Made by a program: the position numbers and the translations under genes. From PALSA-1004 sp041483135 (GTDB lineage Bacteria > Pseudomonadota > Gammaproteobacteria > Burkholderiales > SG8-41), in the NCBI GenBank assembly GCA_041483135.1, contig JBGPFE010000018.1, forward strand, positions 9,124 through 73,123: a stretch of 64,000 nucleotides of DNA, written 5' to 3'. Shown in pieces: positions 1 to 8,942 of the stretch (the stretch's first letter is position 1; each line of letters begins with the position of its first letter). Under the pieces are notes generated by a model that was not told where the DNA came from, made no database searches, and was given only the letters and a program-made list of their open reading frames with translations.

Positions 1-332
1 AGATGCAGGCCGGCAGCGCGTTCGAGCTGCCGCCGGAACATGCAGAGCGCGGCGTCTACGTGGTCGACGGCGACGTGCGGATCGCCGGCGCAGCGGTCGC
101 GCGGCAGCATCTCGCGGTGCTGGAAGACGGGACAACGGTAAAAGTCGAAACCGCAACCGCTGCGCGCCTGATGCTGCTTGGCGGCGCGAAAGTGGACGGC
201 GAGCGCCTGATCTGGTGGAACTTCGTCGCGAGCTCGCGCGAGCTGCTCGAAGACGCGAAAACGCGCTGGCGCGAGCAGCAATTCGCGCCGGTGCCGGGCG
301 AGACCGAGTTTATTCCGCTGCCCGACAAATAA
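1..332 (+). CDS. Pirin family protein, C-terminal part (5' end outside window)
   Basis: The visible 109 residues match the C-terminal cupin half of pirin-family proteins. The segment IWWNFV (visible residues 70-75), the helix ending in AKTRW and the tail VPGETEFIPLP are typical of the family. Pirins are cupin-fold metal-binding proteins; some act as quercetinases or redox-responsive regulators, and no substrate can be assigned here. The reading frame is open to the left edge and an N-terminal cupin is expected, so the in-frame ATG at base 3 is probably internal. The stop is 12 nt before the next gene on the same strand, which suggests co-transcription. Confidence 0.85.
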   Translation, partial: MQAGSAFELPPEHAERGVYVVDGDVRIAGAAVARQHLAVLEDGTTVKVETATAARLMLLGGAKVDGERLIWWNFVASSRELLEDAKTRWREQQFAPVPGETEFIPLPDK

Positions 333-344
333 CCAAGGATCGAT

Positions 345-1166
345 ATGCGTTTCGCCCTGCGTTGCAGCCTCGGGCCCGCCCTGCTGTTTACCGCCGCAGC
401 CGCGTACGCGCAAGTGCCGGCTGACGCCACGCTCACTATTCTCGCGACCGATCCCGCGCCCGGCGCGACGCTCGCGCGCCAGCAATCGTTCTACGTGCAG
501 TTCGAAGTGAAAAACCCGGCGCCGGTCGTGGTCACGGTCAACGCGCTCTACAAGGGCGAAGCGGTCCACAGCAACATGGGCACAAGCGGGATGGCCAGAA
601 TTCCGGCCGGCGGCGGAATCGGGGTCACGCACTTTTTCTACTGGGGCGACAAGCCGACGCGCATCGACGAGGTGCGGCTGAAAATCAACGCTCCGATGAA
701 TACCCGGGAGGGCAAGGAATTCGCGTTTCCGGTCGATCTCACCTGGACCGCGCAGAACGCGACCGCAGCGCAGGAATTCGCGCCGTGGGTACGCGAATGG
801 CAGCAGGCGGAAAAAGTGCGGCAGCAGGCCGGGCTCGCGGAATTCGACAGGAAAATGGACCAGATCGGCCCACCCGCCGCGGCGGTTGCAATCATCTTCC
901 AGCTCGTCATGGGCGCGCTACTGCTTGCCGGCTGCGGGCTGCCGCTGTGGGGCGCGCTCAAGTGGCAGGGCTATTGGCGCGTTGCGGCGAGCGTGCTCGG
1001 CGCGATCCCGCTGCTGGCGCTCGCCAACATCATTATCGGCGTGAGCATCGACAGGACCTCGCACAACCTCTGGCCGTTCGAGCTCGGCATCTTGCTCGCG
1101 GCGGCGGGCGGGGGCATGAGCGTACTGCTCGCGGTGCGCTGGTTCCTGCGGCTGCGGCGCGGCTAG
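345..1166 (+). CDS. Exported/membrane protein of unknown function
   Basis: A 273-residue protein I do not recognise. It starts with a signal peptide (residues 1-22, likely cleavage after AYA). A roughly 150-residue extracytoplasmic region follows with beta-rich, immunoglobulin-like character (QFEVKNPAPVVVTV). The last hundred residues hold about three hydrophobic segments, beginning near AVAIIFQLVMGALLLAG. This suggests a periplasmic sensor-like domain anchored by C-terminal helices. An AAGGA-like ribosome binding site precedes the ATG. It sits 12 nt behind the pirin-like gene. No catalytic motif was seen. Confidence 0.75.
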   Translation: MRFALRCSLGPALLFTAAAAYAQVPADATLTILATDPAPGATLARQQSFYVQFEVKNPAPVVVTVNALYKGEAVHSNMGTSGMARIPAGGGIGVTHFFYWGDKPTRIDEVRLKINAPMNTREGKEFAFPVDLTWTAQNATAAQEFAPWVREWQQAEKVRQQAGLAEFDRKMDQIGPPAAAVAIIFQLVMGALLLAGCGLPLWGALKWQGYWRVAASVLGAIPLLALANIIIGVSIDRTSHNLWPFELGILLAAAGGGMSVLLAVRWFLRLRRG

Positions 1167-1297
1167 CCTGCTTGCATATGAGTACCGCCTGCCGCTGCCC
1201 CGTCCGCCGTTTTGCGGTTTAATACGCACCAGATGAGGCGGCGCGGATTGCGTCCGTGCCGGATACCATGCATGCCCGCAGCCAAGGACGTTGACCG

Positions 1298-1852
1298 ATG
1301 CAACACGATGCGAATCTTTATACGTGGCAGGCCATGGTGCTGCACTGGCTGCTCGCCGTGCTTATTTTCGCGCTGATCGGGCTCGGCTGGTACATCGGCG
1401 GCCTGCCGCGCGGCAGCACACTGAAACCGTTGTTGCTCGGCCTGCACGAGTCTTGCGGCATGCTTGCCGGCATATTGGTTCTGGTCCGCTTGTGGTGGCG
1501 CGCTCTCAACCAACCGCCGTCATTGCCGGCGACGGTGCCGGACTGGCAGCAGAAAGCAGCGCAGGTCGGCCACGCGCTGCTCTACCTTTGCATTGTGATC
1601 ATGCCGCTGACGGGATACGCTACGGCCAATTTCGTCAAGGACCCGCTGCTGTTCTTCGGCTACCCGGTCCCGCAGTGGGGTTGGTCCAGCAGGCCGCTGG
1701 AAAAACTGTTCGCGGACATCCACTCGGCCACGTCCAATGTGCTGGTCGCGCTGCTCGTCGCGCACATCGCGGTCGCGCTGAAGCATTGGTTCATCGACAA
1801 GGACGGCGTGTTCCAGCGCATGTTGCCGCGCAAACCGCCACAGCGCGCATAA
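1298..1852 (+). CDS. Cytochrome b561 family protein
   Basis: A 184-residue integral membrane protein with four predicted helices and the histidine pattern of bacterial di-haem cytochrome b561 proteins: His16 in VLHWLLA, His in GLHESCG, His in VGHALLY and His in AHIAVALKHW. These proteins move electrons between quinols and periplasmic or membrane acceptors (CybB type). The start is an ATG with AAGGA upstream. The partner is not obvious from context; the next gene on the same strand is an NnrU-domain membrane protein. Confidence 0.88.
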   Translation: MQHDANLYTWQAMVLHWLLAVLIFALIGLGWYIGGLPRGSTLKPLLLGLHESCGMLAGILVLVRLWWRALNQPPSLPATVPDWQQKAAQVGHALLYLCIVIMPLTGYATANFVKDPLLFFGYPVPQWGWSSRPLEKLFADIHSATSNVLVALLVAHIAVALKHWFIDKDGVFQRMLPRKPPQRA

Positions 1853-1939
1853 TGGTGCGGCGCCACGACACCGCGGCGCAGGAAACCAAAATGATCCCTT
1901 CGTCTCCATCACCACGCCGGCAATGCGCCGGCTGATTCC

Positions 1940-2539
1940 ATGAACCCGATGACGCATCTCGTGCTGGCGGCGGCCGCGTTTCTGGCGACGCATTTCGTTT
2001 CGAGCACCCCGCTGCGCGCCAAACTGATCGGGATGATCGGCAAAGCTTACCTCGGCCTGTATACGCTGATCGCGTTCGCGACGCTCGGCTGGATGATATG
2101 GGCCTACTATCGCGCGCCGTTTTTCAACCTGTGGTACGCGATCGAACTGCGCTACGTGCCGCTCGTCGTGATGCCGTTCGCGCTGGTGTTCTTCGTGTGC
2201 GGACTTTTCACCCGCAACCCGACCATGGTCGGGCAGGAAAAGCTGCTCAAAACGAAAGATCCGGCGCGCGGCATCCTGCGCGTCACGCGTCACCCGCTGA
2301 TGTGGGGCTTCGCGCTGTGGGCGGGAAGCCACATCGTCGCGCGCGGCGACGGGGCGGCGGTGATTTTCTTCGGCACGTTTCTGCTGCTCGCGCTCGCCGG
2401 CACGGCGCTGATCGACCGGCGCAAAGCGGCGGCCCTCGGCGGCGACTGGCGGCGTTTCGCCGCGGTCACGTCGAACCTGCCGTTCGCCGCTATCGCAGCC
2501 GGCAGAAACCGGCTCGATCCGGGCGAAATCGGCGGGTGA
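1940..2539 (+). CDS. NnrU-domain membrane protein
   Basis: A 199-residue multi-helix membrane protein matching the NnrU/isoprenylcysteine-methyltransferase-like family. The signature regions are the N-terminal ATHFVSSTPLR helix, the GLFTRNPTMVGQ loop and the RVTRHPLMWGFALW motif. NnrU was named from denitrifiers and is widespread; its biochemical role is unsettled. There are no nitrite or nitric oxide reductase genes nearby, so a role in denitrification cannot be inferred here. It may be co-transcribed with the cytochrome b561 gene 87 nt upstream. Confidence 0.82.
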   Translation: MNPMTHLVLAAAAFLATHFVSSTPLRAKLIGMIGKAYLGLYTLIAFATLGWMIWAYYRAPFFNLWYAIELRYVPLVVMPFALVFFVCGLFTRNPTMVGQEKLLKTKDPARGILRVTRHPLMWGFALWAGSHIVARGDGAAVIFFGTFLLLALAGTALIDRRKAAALGGDWRRFAAVTSNLPFAAIAAGRNRLDPGEIGG

Positions 2540-2684
2540 AAAATTTTGATAGGGCTCGCCCTCTACGCCGTGCTGCTGGATCTGCACCCCGCTCTGTTCG
2601 GCGCACATCCTCTGTTCTGAGCCGTGAGGGCGACAGGCGAGATCAGCGGGTAGAATAGCGGCTGACCCAGTCCCGCTTTTCCTC

Positions 2685-3317
2685 ATGAACATCGCCGACC
2701 TGCGCCAGGAATACATGCGCGAAAGCCTCGACGAGAAAGACGTCGAACGCGATCCGCTCGGGCAGTTCAAGCGGTGGTTTGACGAGGCCGTTAAGACGCA
2801 GATGCCGCTGGTAAACGCGATGACGCTCGCCACCGTGTCCGCCGGCGGGCAGCCGTCGGCGCGCATCGTGCTCCTGAAAGGCGTCGATCACGGCGGCTTC
2901 GTTTTCTTCACCAGCTACAAGTCGCGCAAAGGCAAAGAGCTCACGGCGAACCCGGCGGCCTCGCTGTTGTTTCACTGGATCGAGCTCGAGCGGGAAGTGC
3001 GCATCGACGGCCGCGTGGAAAAAATCCCGGCGCAGGAGTCCGACGATTATTTCGGCACCCGCCCGCTCGGCAGCCGCCACGCCGCGATCGCGTCGCCGCA
3101 AAGCAAGGTGGTGACCGACCGCGCCGCGCTCGAAGCACGCTTTGCCGAGACCGCCAAACGCCACGGCGACCAGACGCCGCGTCCGGCGCATTGGGGCGGT
3201 TACCGCCTGCTGCCCGAGGCGATCGAATTCTGGCAGGGACGCGCGAACCGCCTGCACGACCGCGTGCTGTATACGCGCACGTCCCGCGGCTGGAAAATCG
3301 TGCGGCTCGCGCCGTAA
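2685..3317 (+). CDS. pdxH: Pyridoxamine 5'-phosphate oxidase
   Basis: A 210-residue FMN enzyme that oxidises pyridoxamine or pyridoxine 5'-phosphate to pyridoxal 5'-phosphate in the cytoplasm. Recognisable segments are the N-terminal DLRQEYM, the FMN-binding PSARIVLLKG and FFTSYKSRKG, the RPLGSRHAAIAS region, and the C-terminal PAHWGGYRLLPEAIEFWQG and R-T-SRGWKIVRLAP. Length and start agree with the family. The D-aminoacylase gene follows on the same strand after 50 nt. Confidence 0.96.
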   Translation: MNIADLRQEYMRESLDEKDVERDPLGQFKRWFDEAVKTQMPLVNAMTLATVSAGGQPSARIVLLKGVDHGGFVFFTSYKSRKGKELTANPAASLLFHWIELEREVRIDGRVEKIPAQESDDYFGTRPLGSRHAAIASPQSKVVTDRAALEARFAETAKRHGDQTPRPAHWGGYRLLPEAIEFWQGRANRLHDRVLYTRTSRGWKIVRLAP

Positions 3318-3367
3318 TTCGAACGGGCCCGGCCATCCCTCCTGCCCAAGCAATCCGAAAACTGACA

Positions 3368-4819
3368 ATGCCAGCCGCTGAACACTACGAACTGATCGTC
3401 CGCAACGCGACCATCATTGACGGCACCCGAGCGCCGCGTTTTCGCGGCGCAATCGGCGTACGCGGCGGCCGGATTGTAAAGATCGGCGCGCTCGATAAAG
3501 CCGGCGCCGGGACCGAAGTCGATGCTTCTGGCCTGATCGCTGCGCCGGGATTTATCGATGCGCACACTCACGACGACCGGCTCTTGCTGTCGGACCCCGA
3601 CGTGACGCCGAAACTGAGTCAGGGCGTCACCACCGTGATCACCGGCAACTGCGGCATCAGCCTCGCGTACACGCCCAGCCGCGGCGCGGCCACGCCGCCG
3701 CTCGACCTGCTCGACGGGGAAGACGCGTGGTTCAGATTTCCGAACTTTCGCGCCTACCGCGAAGAGCTCGAGGCCAGGCCCGCCGCGCTGAACGCCGCGT
3801 GCCTCGTCGGCCACACCTCGTTCCGCGTCGCGACCATGGACCGGCTCGACCGCGCCGCCACCAAAGCCGAAATCGCGCGGATGCGCGAGATGGCGCGCGA
3901 ATCGCTCGCCGCGGGCGCGATCGGCGTGTCTACCGGCACCGCTTACCCGCCCGCCGCATGCGCGCCGACGGCAGAGATCGTCGAGGTCTGCCGGCCGCTC
4001 ACCGAGTTCAAGGGCCTGTACGTCACGCACATGCGCAACGAAGATGACCGCATCACCGAGTCGATGCGGGAGACGTTTGACATCGGCCGCGCGCTCGGCG
4101 TGCCGGTCGTGATCTCGCACCACAAGTGCGTCGGCACGCCGAACCACGGCCGCTCGCCCGAGACGCTCGCGCTGATCGAAAAAACCATGCGCGGCCAGGC
4201 GGTCGGGCTCGACTGTTATCCGTACATCGCCTCGTCCACCGTGCTGCGCTACGACCGGCTCGAGCAATCGTCGCGCGTTGTCATCACCTGGTCGAAACCG
4301 CACCCCGAGTTTGCGGGCGTGGATCTCGATGAAGTCGCACGGCGCCTGCAGATGACGAAAGCCGAGGCCGTCGAGAAGATCAAGCCCGCCGGCGCGATCT
4401 ACTTCATGCTCGACGAAAAAGACGTGCAGCGCATTCTCGCCTTCGAGGAAACGATGATCGGTTCCGACGGTTTGCCGCACGATACGCAGCCGCACCCGCG
4501 GCTGTGGGGCACGTTCCCGCGCGTGCTCGGGCATTACGCGCGCGAGCTGAAACTCTTCCCGCTCGAAACCGCGGTCTACAAAATGACGGGCCTGCCAGCG
4601 GGAAAATTCGGACTGCAAGGCCGCGGCGTGCTGAAGAAAGGCGCACACGCCGACATCACGATTTTCGATGCCGACACCGTCATCGACGCCGCGGACTTCG
4701 AGCACTCGATGCGGCCCGCCAAAGGCATCGCCACAGTGATCGTCAACGGCGACATCGTGTGGCGCGATGGCAAGCCGACGGGCGCGCGGCCGGGACGCGT
4801 GCTGACGCGCGGTTCGTGA
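3368..4819 (+). CDS. N-acyl-D-amino-acid deacylase (D-aminoacylase family)
   Basis: A 483-residue amidohydrolase-superfamily enzyme predicted to hydrolyse N-acyl-D-amino acids. Visible features are the metal-binding HTH motif at His66/His68, the GNCG motif with Cys95 (a zinc ligand in characterised D-aminoacylases), HMRNEDD, SHHKCVG, and the late GSDGLPHDTQPHPR segment containing the catalytic Asp. The reading frame is open 177 nt upstream, but the ATG at 3368 begins the normal N terminus of the family and the extension overlaps pdxH. The exact acyl substrate cannot be read from the sequence. Confidence 0.9.
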   Translation: MPAAEHYELIVRNATIIDGTRAPRFRGAIGVRGGRIVKIGALDKAGAGTEVDASGLIAAPGFIDAHTHDDRLLLSDPDVTPKLSQGVTTVITGNCGISLAYTPSRGAATPPLDLLDGEDAWFRFPNFRAYREELEARPAALNAACLVGHTSFRVATMDRLDRAATKAEIARMREMARESLAAGAIGVSTGTAYPPAACAPTAEIVEVCRPLTEFKGLYVTHMRNEDDRITESMRETFDIGRALGVPVVISHHKCVGTPNHGRSPETLALIEKTMRGQAVGLDCYPYIASSTVLRYDRLEQSSRVVITWSKPHPEFAGVDLDEVARRLQMTKAEAVEKIKPAGAIYFMLDEKDVQRILAFEETMIGSDGLPHDTQPHPRLWGTFPRVLGHYARELKLFPLETAVYKMTGLPAGKFGLQGRGVLKKGAHADITIFDADTVIDAADFEHSMRPAKGIATVIVNGDIVWRDGKPTGARPGRVLTRGS

Positions 4820-4826
4820 GCAGCGA

Positions 4827-5819
4827 CTACAGGTAACGCTGCGTAAGCCACCACGCGACGGCGGCGACGAACGCCGAGCACGGGATGGTAAAAAGCCATG
4901 CCCAGACGATATTGCCGGCGATGCCCCAGCGCACCGCGGAGAATTTCTGCGCCGAGCCGACGCCGACGATCGCGCCGGTGATGGTGTGAGTGGTCGACAC
5001 CGGCACGCCGAGCCCGGTTGCGAGAAACAGCGTCAGCGCGCCGCCGGTCGCGGCGCAAAAACCGCTCACCGGCTTCAATTTGGTGATGCGCATGCCCATG
5101 GTCTTGACGATGCGCCAGCCGCCGAACAGCGTGCCGAGGCCCATCGCCGCCTGGCACGCGAGCACCACCCAGAACGGCAGCGGGTCATCGGCGCCGATCG
5201 TGGCCGCCGCGATCAGCAGCATCCAGATGATGCCCATGGTCTTCTGCGCGTCGTTGCTGCCGTGGCCGAGACTGTAGAGCGCGGCAGCCACGAACTGTAG
5301 GCCGTGGAACCAGCGGTCGACCTTGCGCGGCGTCTGGCGCACACAGATCCATGACACCAGGAGCATCAGCGCGATGCCGAGCACGAAGCCGAGCGCGGGC
5401 GACACCACAATCGCCGCCGCCGTCTTGAGAAATCCGCTTGCGACCAGCGTGTGCACGCCGCCCTTGGCGACCGCCGCGCCCGCAAGCCCGCCGATCAGCG
5501 CGTGCGACGAGCTCGACGGAATACCGTAGTACCAGGTAATCACGTTCCACGCGATGGCGCCGCACAGCGCCCCGAAAATCACGTGATGATCGACGATCAG
5601 CGGATCGATGATCCCCTTGCCGACGGTGCCCGCAACGTTCAGCCCGAAAAACAGGAACGCGATGAAATTGAAGAACGCGGCCCACAGGATCGCCCATTGC
5701 GGGCGCATGGCGCCGGTCGAGACAATAGTGGCGATCGAATTCGCGGCGTCGTGGAAGCCGTTCAGGAAGTCGAACGCGAGGGCAACGAGCACCAGCAGCA
5801 CGAGCGCTTCGAAGCTCAT
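4827..5819 (-). CDS. pit: Low-affinity inorganic phosphate transporter, PiT family
   Basis: A 330-residue integral membrane protein of the PiT family. The duplicated signature is present: near the N terminus GFHDAANSIATIVSTGAM, and in the C-terminal half GVPVSTTHTITGAIVGVG, with GHGSNDAQKTMGI between. PiT proteins take up metal-phosphate with protons. The upstream same-strand gene, 40 nt away, encodes a PhoU-like DUF47 protein that commonly accompanies and modulates Pit. The gene is convergent with the D-aminoacylase, with 7 nt between stops. Confidence 0.94.
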   Translation of the reverse strand: MSFEALVLLVLVALAFDFLNGFHDAANSIATIVSTGAMRPQWAILWAAFFNFIAFLFFGLNVAGTVGKGIIDPLIVDHHVIFGALCGAIAWNVITWYYGIPSSSSHALIGGLAGAAVAKGGVHTLVASGFLKTAAAIVVSPALGFVLGIALMLLVSWICVRQTPRKVDRWFHGLQFVAAALYSLGHGSNDAQKTMGIIWMLLIAAATIGADDPLPFWVVLACQAAMGLGTLFGGWRIVKTMGMRITKLKPVSGFCAATGGALTLFLATGLGVPVSTTHTITGAIVGVGSAQKFSAVRWGIAGNIVWAWLFTIPCSAFVAAVAWWLTQRYL

Positions 5820-5859
5820 GCGCGTCTCTCGTCCGCCCGCGTTGCCGAGTCCCGCGCGC

Positions 5860-6486
5860 TCATGAATTTTCGAGCACGATGCCTTGGATTATATTGGCGA
5901 CGTCCTCGCAGCAGTCGGTCACCGTCTCCAGGTGCTCGTAGACCGAGCGCAGCTTGATCAATTCGCGCACGTCGGGCTCGTCCCGGAAGAGCCGCGCGAT
6001 GGCCCCGCGCATCACGTGGTCGGCTTCCGACTCCAGCCGGTCGATGTCGGTGCAGATCGCCATGATCTCGGCTGCGTTGTCCATGTTGGAAAGCATTGCG
6101 ACCGCGCTTTTCACTTTCTCGCAGCAGGTCACGCCGATGTCGGCGAGCTTCTTCGCCTCCGGCGTGAGATCGCGCACGTCATAGAGGAACATGAGCTGGG
6201 CGGAATCCTCGATCAGGTCGAGGATGTCGTCCATTTTGCTGATCAGCTGGTGGATGTCCTCGCGGTCGATCGGCGTGATGAAGGTCTTGTGCACCAGCTC
6301 GATTGTGCTGCGCGTGATCTTGTCGGCACGTTTCTCGATCGACTCGATGTTGTAGGTGCGGCGCTCGAGGTCCTCGCGGCTCGCCATCAGCGCGGCGAGC
6401 TCGTGGCTGCCGAGTACTATCTGCTCGGCATGCTCGTTGAACAGATCGAAGAACCGGCCTTCCCGCGGCATCAGTCGTCCAAACAT
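5860..6486 (-). CDS. PhoU-like DUF47 family protein, Pit accessory
   Basis: A 208-residue all-helical protein of the DUF47/PhoU-like family (FDLFNEHAEQIVLGSHEL near the N terminus and MDDILDLIEDSAQ in the middle). Family members are cytoplasmic and are usually co-transcribed with a pit gene; they are thought to restrain or tune Pit activity. The ATG at 6486 is chosen because GAGGA lies 5-9 nt upstream; a longer in-frame extension lacks family similarity. It lies directly upstream of pit, forming a two-gene operon. Confidence 0.9.
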   Translation of the reverse strand: MFGRLMPREGRFFDLFNEHAEQIVLGSHELAALMASREDLERRTYNIESIEKRADKITRSTIELVHKTFITPIDREDIHQLISKMDDILDLIEDSAQLMFLYDVRDLTPEAKKLADIGVTCCEKVKSAVAMLSNMDNAAEIMAICTDIDRLESEADHVMRGAIARLFRDEPDVRELIKLRSVYEHLETVTDCCEDVANIIQGIVLENS

Positions 6487-6682
6487 CGCATCCTCACAGT
6501 CAGTAATGGTGGTAAACGGCGAAGCGGTGCGACGCATCCTGCGATCGCCATGACGGCGCCACGCCGCGCAACCCCTCACTTGGGTCTGGGCCGTAAGTGT
6601 AGCCGGTTTCGCGCCACAGCGTAATTTTGCGCCGCGGTATACTTGCCTTCACGCCATAGATGAAAACGATAATCGTCACCGC

Positions 6683-7585
6683 GTGATTCCACCGCTCACC
6701 GACCGCCGCTGGTTCAATTCCTTCCTCGCCTGGTACTTCGTGACCGTGTGGGGCTCGGGCTACCTGGCCACCAAAATCGGGCTGCAATACGCGGCGCCGT
6801 TCACTTTTCTTACGCTGCGCTTCGCGTTCGGCGTCCTGTGCATGCTGCCGATCGTGCTGATCGCGCGCGCGCCGTGGCCCGCTTCGCGCGCCGAGCTCGG
6901 GCATATCATCATCGCCGGGTTGCTGATGCACGCAATGAACCTCGGCGGCAGCCATTACACGCAGTACCTCGGCGTGTCGGCGGGCATCACCGCGGTGCTG
7001 CTGTCGGTGCAGCCGCTCCTGACTGCGCTGATCGCGTCGCGGTGGATGGGGGAAAAGCTCACCGGACGGCAATGGCTGGGGGTCGCGCTCGGGCTCGCCG
7101 GCGTGGTGCTGGTGGTGTGGCACAAGATCGACGTGCGCGAAATGACGCTCGGCAGCCTGTTGGCGGTCGTTACCGCGCTGCTGGCGGTGACCGCGGGCAC
7201 GCTATACCAACGCGAGTTCTGCCCGCTCGTCGATTTGCGCATGTCGGCACTGGTGCAGTTCATCGCGTCGACGCTGACTCTGGCGCCGCTCGCCTGGGTT
7301 GTCGAGGGCTTCAAGGTGAATTGGGCGTGGCCGATGATCGGCGCGATCGTGTTCCTGGTGATCGGCGCTTCGATTCTCGCGGTGAACGCGCTGCACACGT
7401 TGATGCGCCACGGCGAAGCCACGCGCGTCACCAGCCTGGTTTATCTGACGCCGATTTTCGCGGTAGTGCTCGAGATGGCGCTGTTCAAAGTAGTGCCGAG
7501 CATGCTGTCCGTTGTTGGTATCGCTGTCACCTGTGCCGGCGTCGCGATGGTCGCATGGAAACGCGACTCGCCGGCGCCGGAATGA
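6683..7585 (+). CDS. DMT superfamily transporter (EamA family)
   Basis: A 300-residue, roughly ten-helix membrane protein with two EamA repeats. The first contains WGSGYLATKIGLQYAAP and the typical LGVSAGITAVLLSVQPLLTAL. The second ends with LVYLTPIFAVVLEMALF. Members export amino acids or small metabolites or act as permeases, and the substrate is not predictable. The start codon is GTG at 6683. It is divergent from the DUF47-pit pair. An MFS transporter gene follows in the same direction after about 80 nt. Confidence 0.88.
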   Translation: MIPPLTDRRWFNSFLAWYFVTVWGSGYLATKIGLQYAAPFTFLTLRFAFGVLCMLPIVLIARAPWPASRAELGHIIIAGLLMHAMNLGGSHYTQYLGVSAGITAVLLSVQPLLTALIASRWMGEKLTGRQWLGVALGLAGVVLVVWHKIDVREMTLGSLLAVVTALLAVTAGTLYQREFCPLVDLRMSALVQFIASTLTLAPLAWVVEGFKVNWAWPMIGAIVFLVIGASILAVNALHTLMRHGEATRVTSLVYLTPIFAVVLEMALFKVVPSMLSVVGIAVTCAGVAMVAWKRDSPAPE

Positions 7586-7667
7586 CGCCCGCAGGAATGA
7601 AATGCCGTCTGCGTCGCGGGAACGCGGGTAAAATTGCGGTTTTACCGGCATCGCCCGCACCCGCGTA

Positions 7668-8795
7668 GTGACACTCGCCTTCGTTCTGCCGTTCACCATC
7701 ATGCTGCACCTCGCGTACGCGGGCACCCGCGTCACGCTGTCGTTGTTCGCTCTGAGCCTGCAGGCTTCGCCGTTTACGGTGGGAGTCCTGTTGTCGCTGC
7801 TCGCGCTGGTGCCGATGACATTCTCGGTCGCGGTGGGACGCATGATCGACCGCATCGGCGTGCACCGTCCGATGCTGGTCGGCGCGACGTTGCTGTTCAC
7901 CGGCATCATGATCGCGGTGATATCGCCCACTCTGCCCGCGCTGTTCGCCACCAGTTGCCTTGCCGGCTCCGGCTTCATTCTGTTCCACATCGCGGTCAAC
8001 TACCTGGCGGCGGTGATCGGCCGGCCCGAGGACCGCGTTAGGAATTTCAACTGGCTCGCACTCAGTTTTTCGACGTCGGGTTTTCTCGGGCCGATGATCG
8101 CGGGATTCGCGATCGACTGGATCGGGTACCGCCGCACGATGCTGCTGCTCGCCTGCTTTGCGCTCGTCACGCTGATCGCGCTGCTCATCAAGCGCATCGA
8201 GGTGCCGCGGCAACCGGCCGACGAGCCCGGCACGAAACGGCGGCGGCTCGTCGATCTGTTGCGCAGCAAGACGATGCGGCGCGTGTTCGTCGTGAGCGGG
8301 CTGCTGTCGATGGTGTGGGACCTGTTCTCGTTTGTCGTGCCTATCCACGGCAGGACCATTGGCCTGTCGGCCTCGACCATCGGGCTCATTCTCGGCGCTT
8401 TCGGCGGCGCGGTGTTCGTGGTGCGGCTCGCGCTGCCGCTCGTAATCCACCGCCTGGGCGAATGGCAATTGCTGATAGGGGCGATGATCTCGACCGGGAT
8501 TGCGCTGTTCGTTTTCCCGCTCGTGAAGACTGTGCCGGTGCTGATTGCGCTCGGATTTTTTCTCGGTGCGGGTCTCGGCGGCGCGCAGCCGATGATCATG
8601 TCGCTGCTCTACAGTAAGGCGCCGCCGGGCCGCGGCGCGGAGGCCATCGGCGTGCGCACGTTGCTGATCAACATCAGCCAGACCGCAATTCCGCTGTTGT
8701 TCGGCGCGCTGGGCGCCGCGCTCGGCATGACGCCGGTATTCTGGACCATGGCGGCATTGCTGGTAGGCGCCGGTTATTTCGTGCGCAAACCCTGA
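7668..8795 (+). CDS. MFS transporter
   Basis: A 375-residue major facilitator superfamily protein with about eleven to twelve membrane helices. The conserved loop between helices 2 and 3 reads VGRMIDRIGVHRP, a variant of the MFS motif A. The family's substrate range is broad and nothing in the sequence fixes it. The start is GTG at 7668, giving a first helix of slightly reduced length, so a start further upstream is possible. Its stop is followed by two hairpins shared with the convergent SWIB gene. Confidence 0.85.
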   Translation: MTLAFVLPFTIMLHLAYAGTRVTLSLFALSLQASPFTVGVLLSLLALVPMTFSVAVGRMIDRIGVHRPMLVGATLLFTGIMIAVISPTLPALFATSCLAGSGFILFHIAVNYLAAVIGRPEDRVRNFNWLALSFSTSGFLGPMIAGFAIDWIGYRRTMLLLACFALVTLIALLIKRIEVPRQPADEPGTKRRRLVDLLRSKTMRRVFVVSGLLSMVWDLFSFVVPIHGRTIGLSASTIGLILGAFGGAVFVVRLALPLVIHRLGEWQLLIGAMISTGIALFVFPLVKTVPVLIALGFFLGAGLGGAQPMIMSLLYSKAPPGRGAEAIGVRTLLINISQTAIPLLFGALGAALGMTPVFWTMAALLVGAGYFVRKP

Positions 8796-8850
8796 ACTCC
8801 GGGGAACGGCTGTCCGGGCCAGATCAGCGCGGCGGCCGATTGTCCCCGCT

Positions 8851-8894
8851 GAAAAGACAAACAGCCGGGTGCCGCTCACGCGGCACCCGGCTGT
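8851..8894 (-). terminator. Rho-independent terminator of the SWIB gene
   Basis: A perfect 15-bp stem (8861-8875 with 8880-8894, loop TCAC). On the minus strand it is followed by a T-rich tract (TTGTCTTTTC, 8860-8851). On the plus strand the tail is weaker (TGCTTTGTTGC), so it may also serve the convergent MFS gene. Confidence 0.85.
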
Positions 8895-8909
8895 TGCTTT
8901 GTTGCTGGA

Positions 8910-8934
8910 CCGTGGTCCGGTTGCCGGACCACGG
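8910..8934. other. Second hairpin between convergent genes
   Basis: An 11-bp perfect inverted repeat (CCGTGGTCCGG at 8910-8920, CCGGACCACGG at 8924-8934, loop TTG). It lies between the SWIB stop codon and the main terminator and has no U tract of its own. It may stabilise the 3' end or back up the terminator. Confidence 0.6.
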
Positions 8935-8942
8935 GAATTACA

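Noticed and set aside
1520..2866. 448-codon minus-strand open frame
   Set aside because: Crosses three real plus-strand genes and has no recognisable domain.
3200..4705. 501-codon minus-strand open frame
   Set aside because: Antisense to the D-aminoacylase gene, with low-complexity composition and no domain.
6487..6682. Pho box upstream of the DUF47-pit pair
   Set aside because: No pair of TGTCA-like 7-mers with 4-nt spacing is present.
7527..8879. 450-codon minus-strand open frame
   Set aside because: Antisense to the MFS transporter; strongly biased towards Arg, Gln and His, as in shadow frames.
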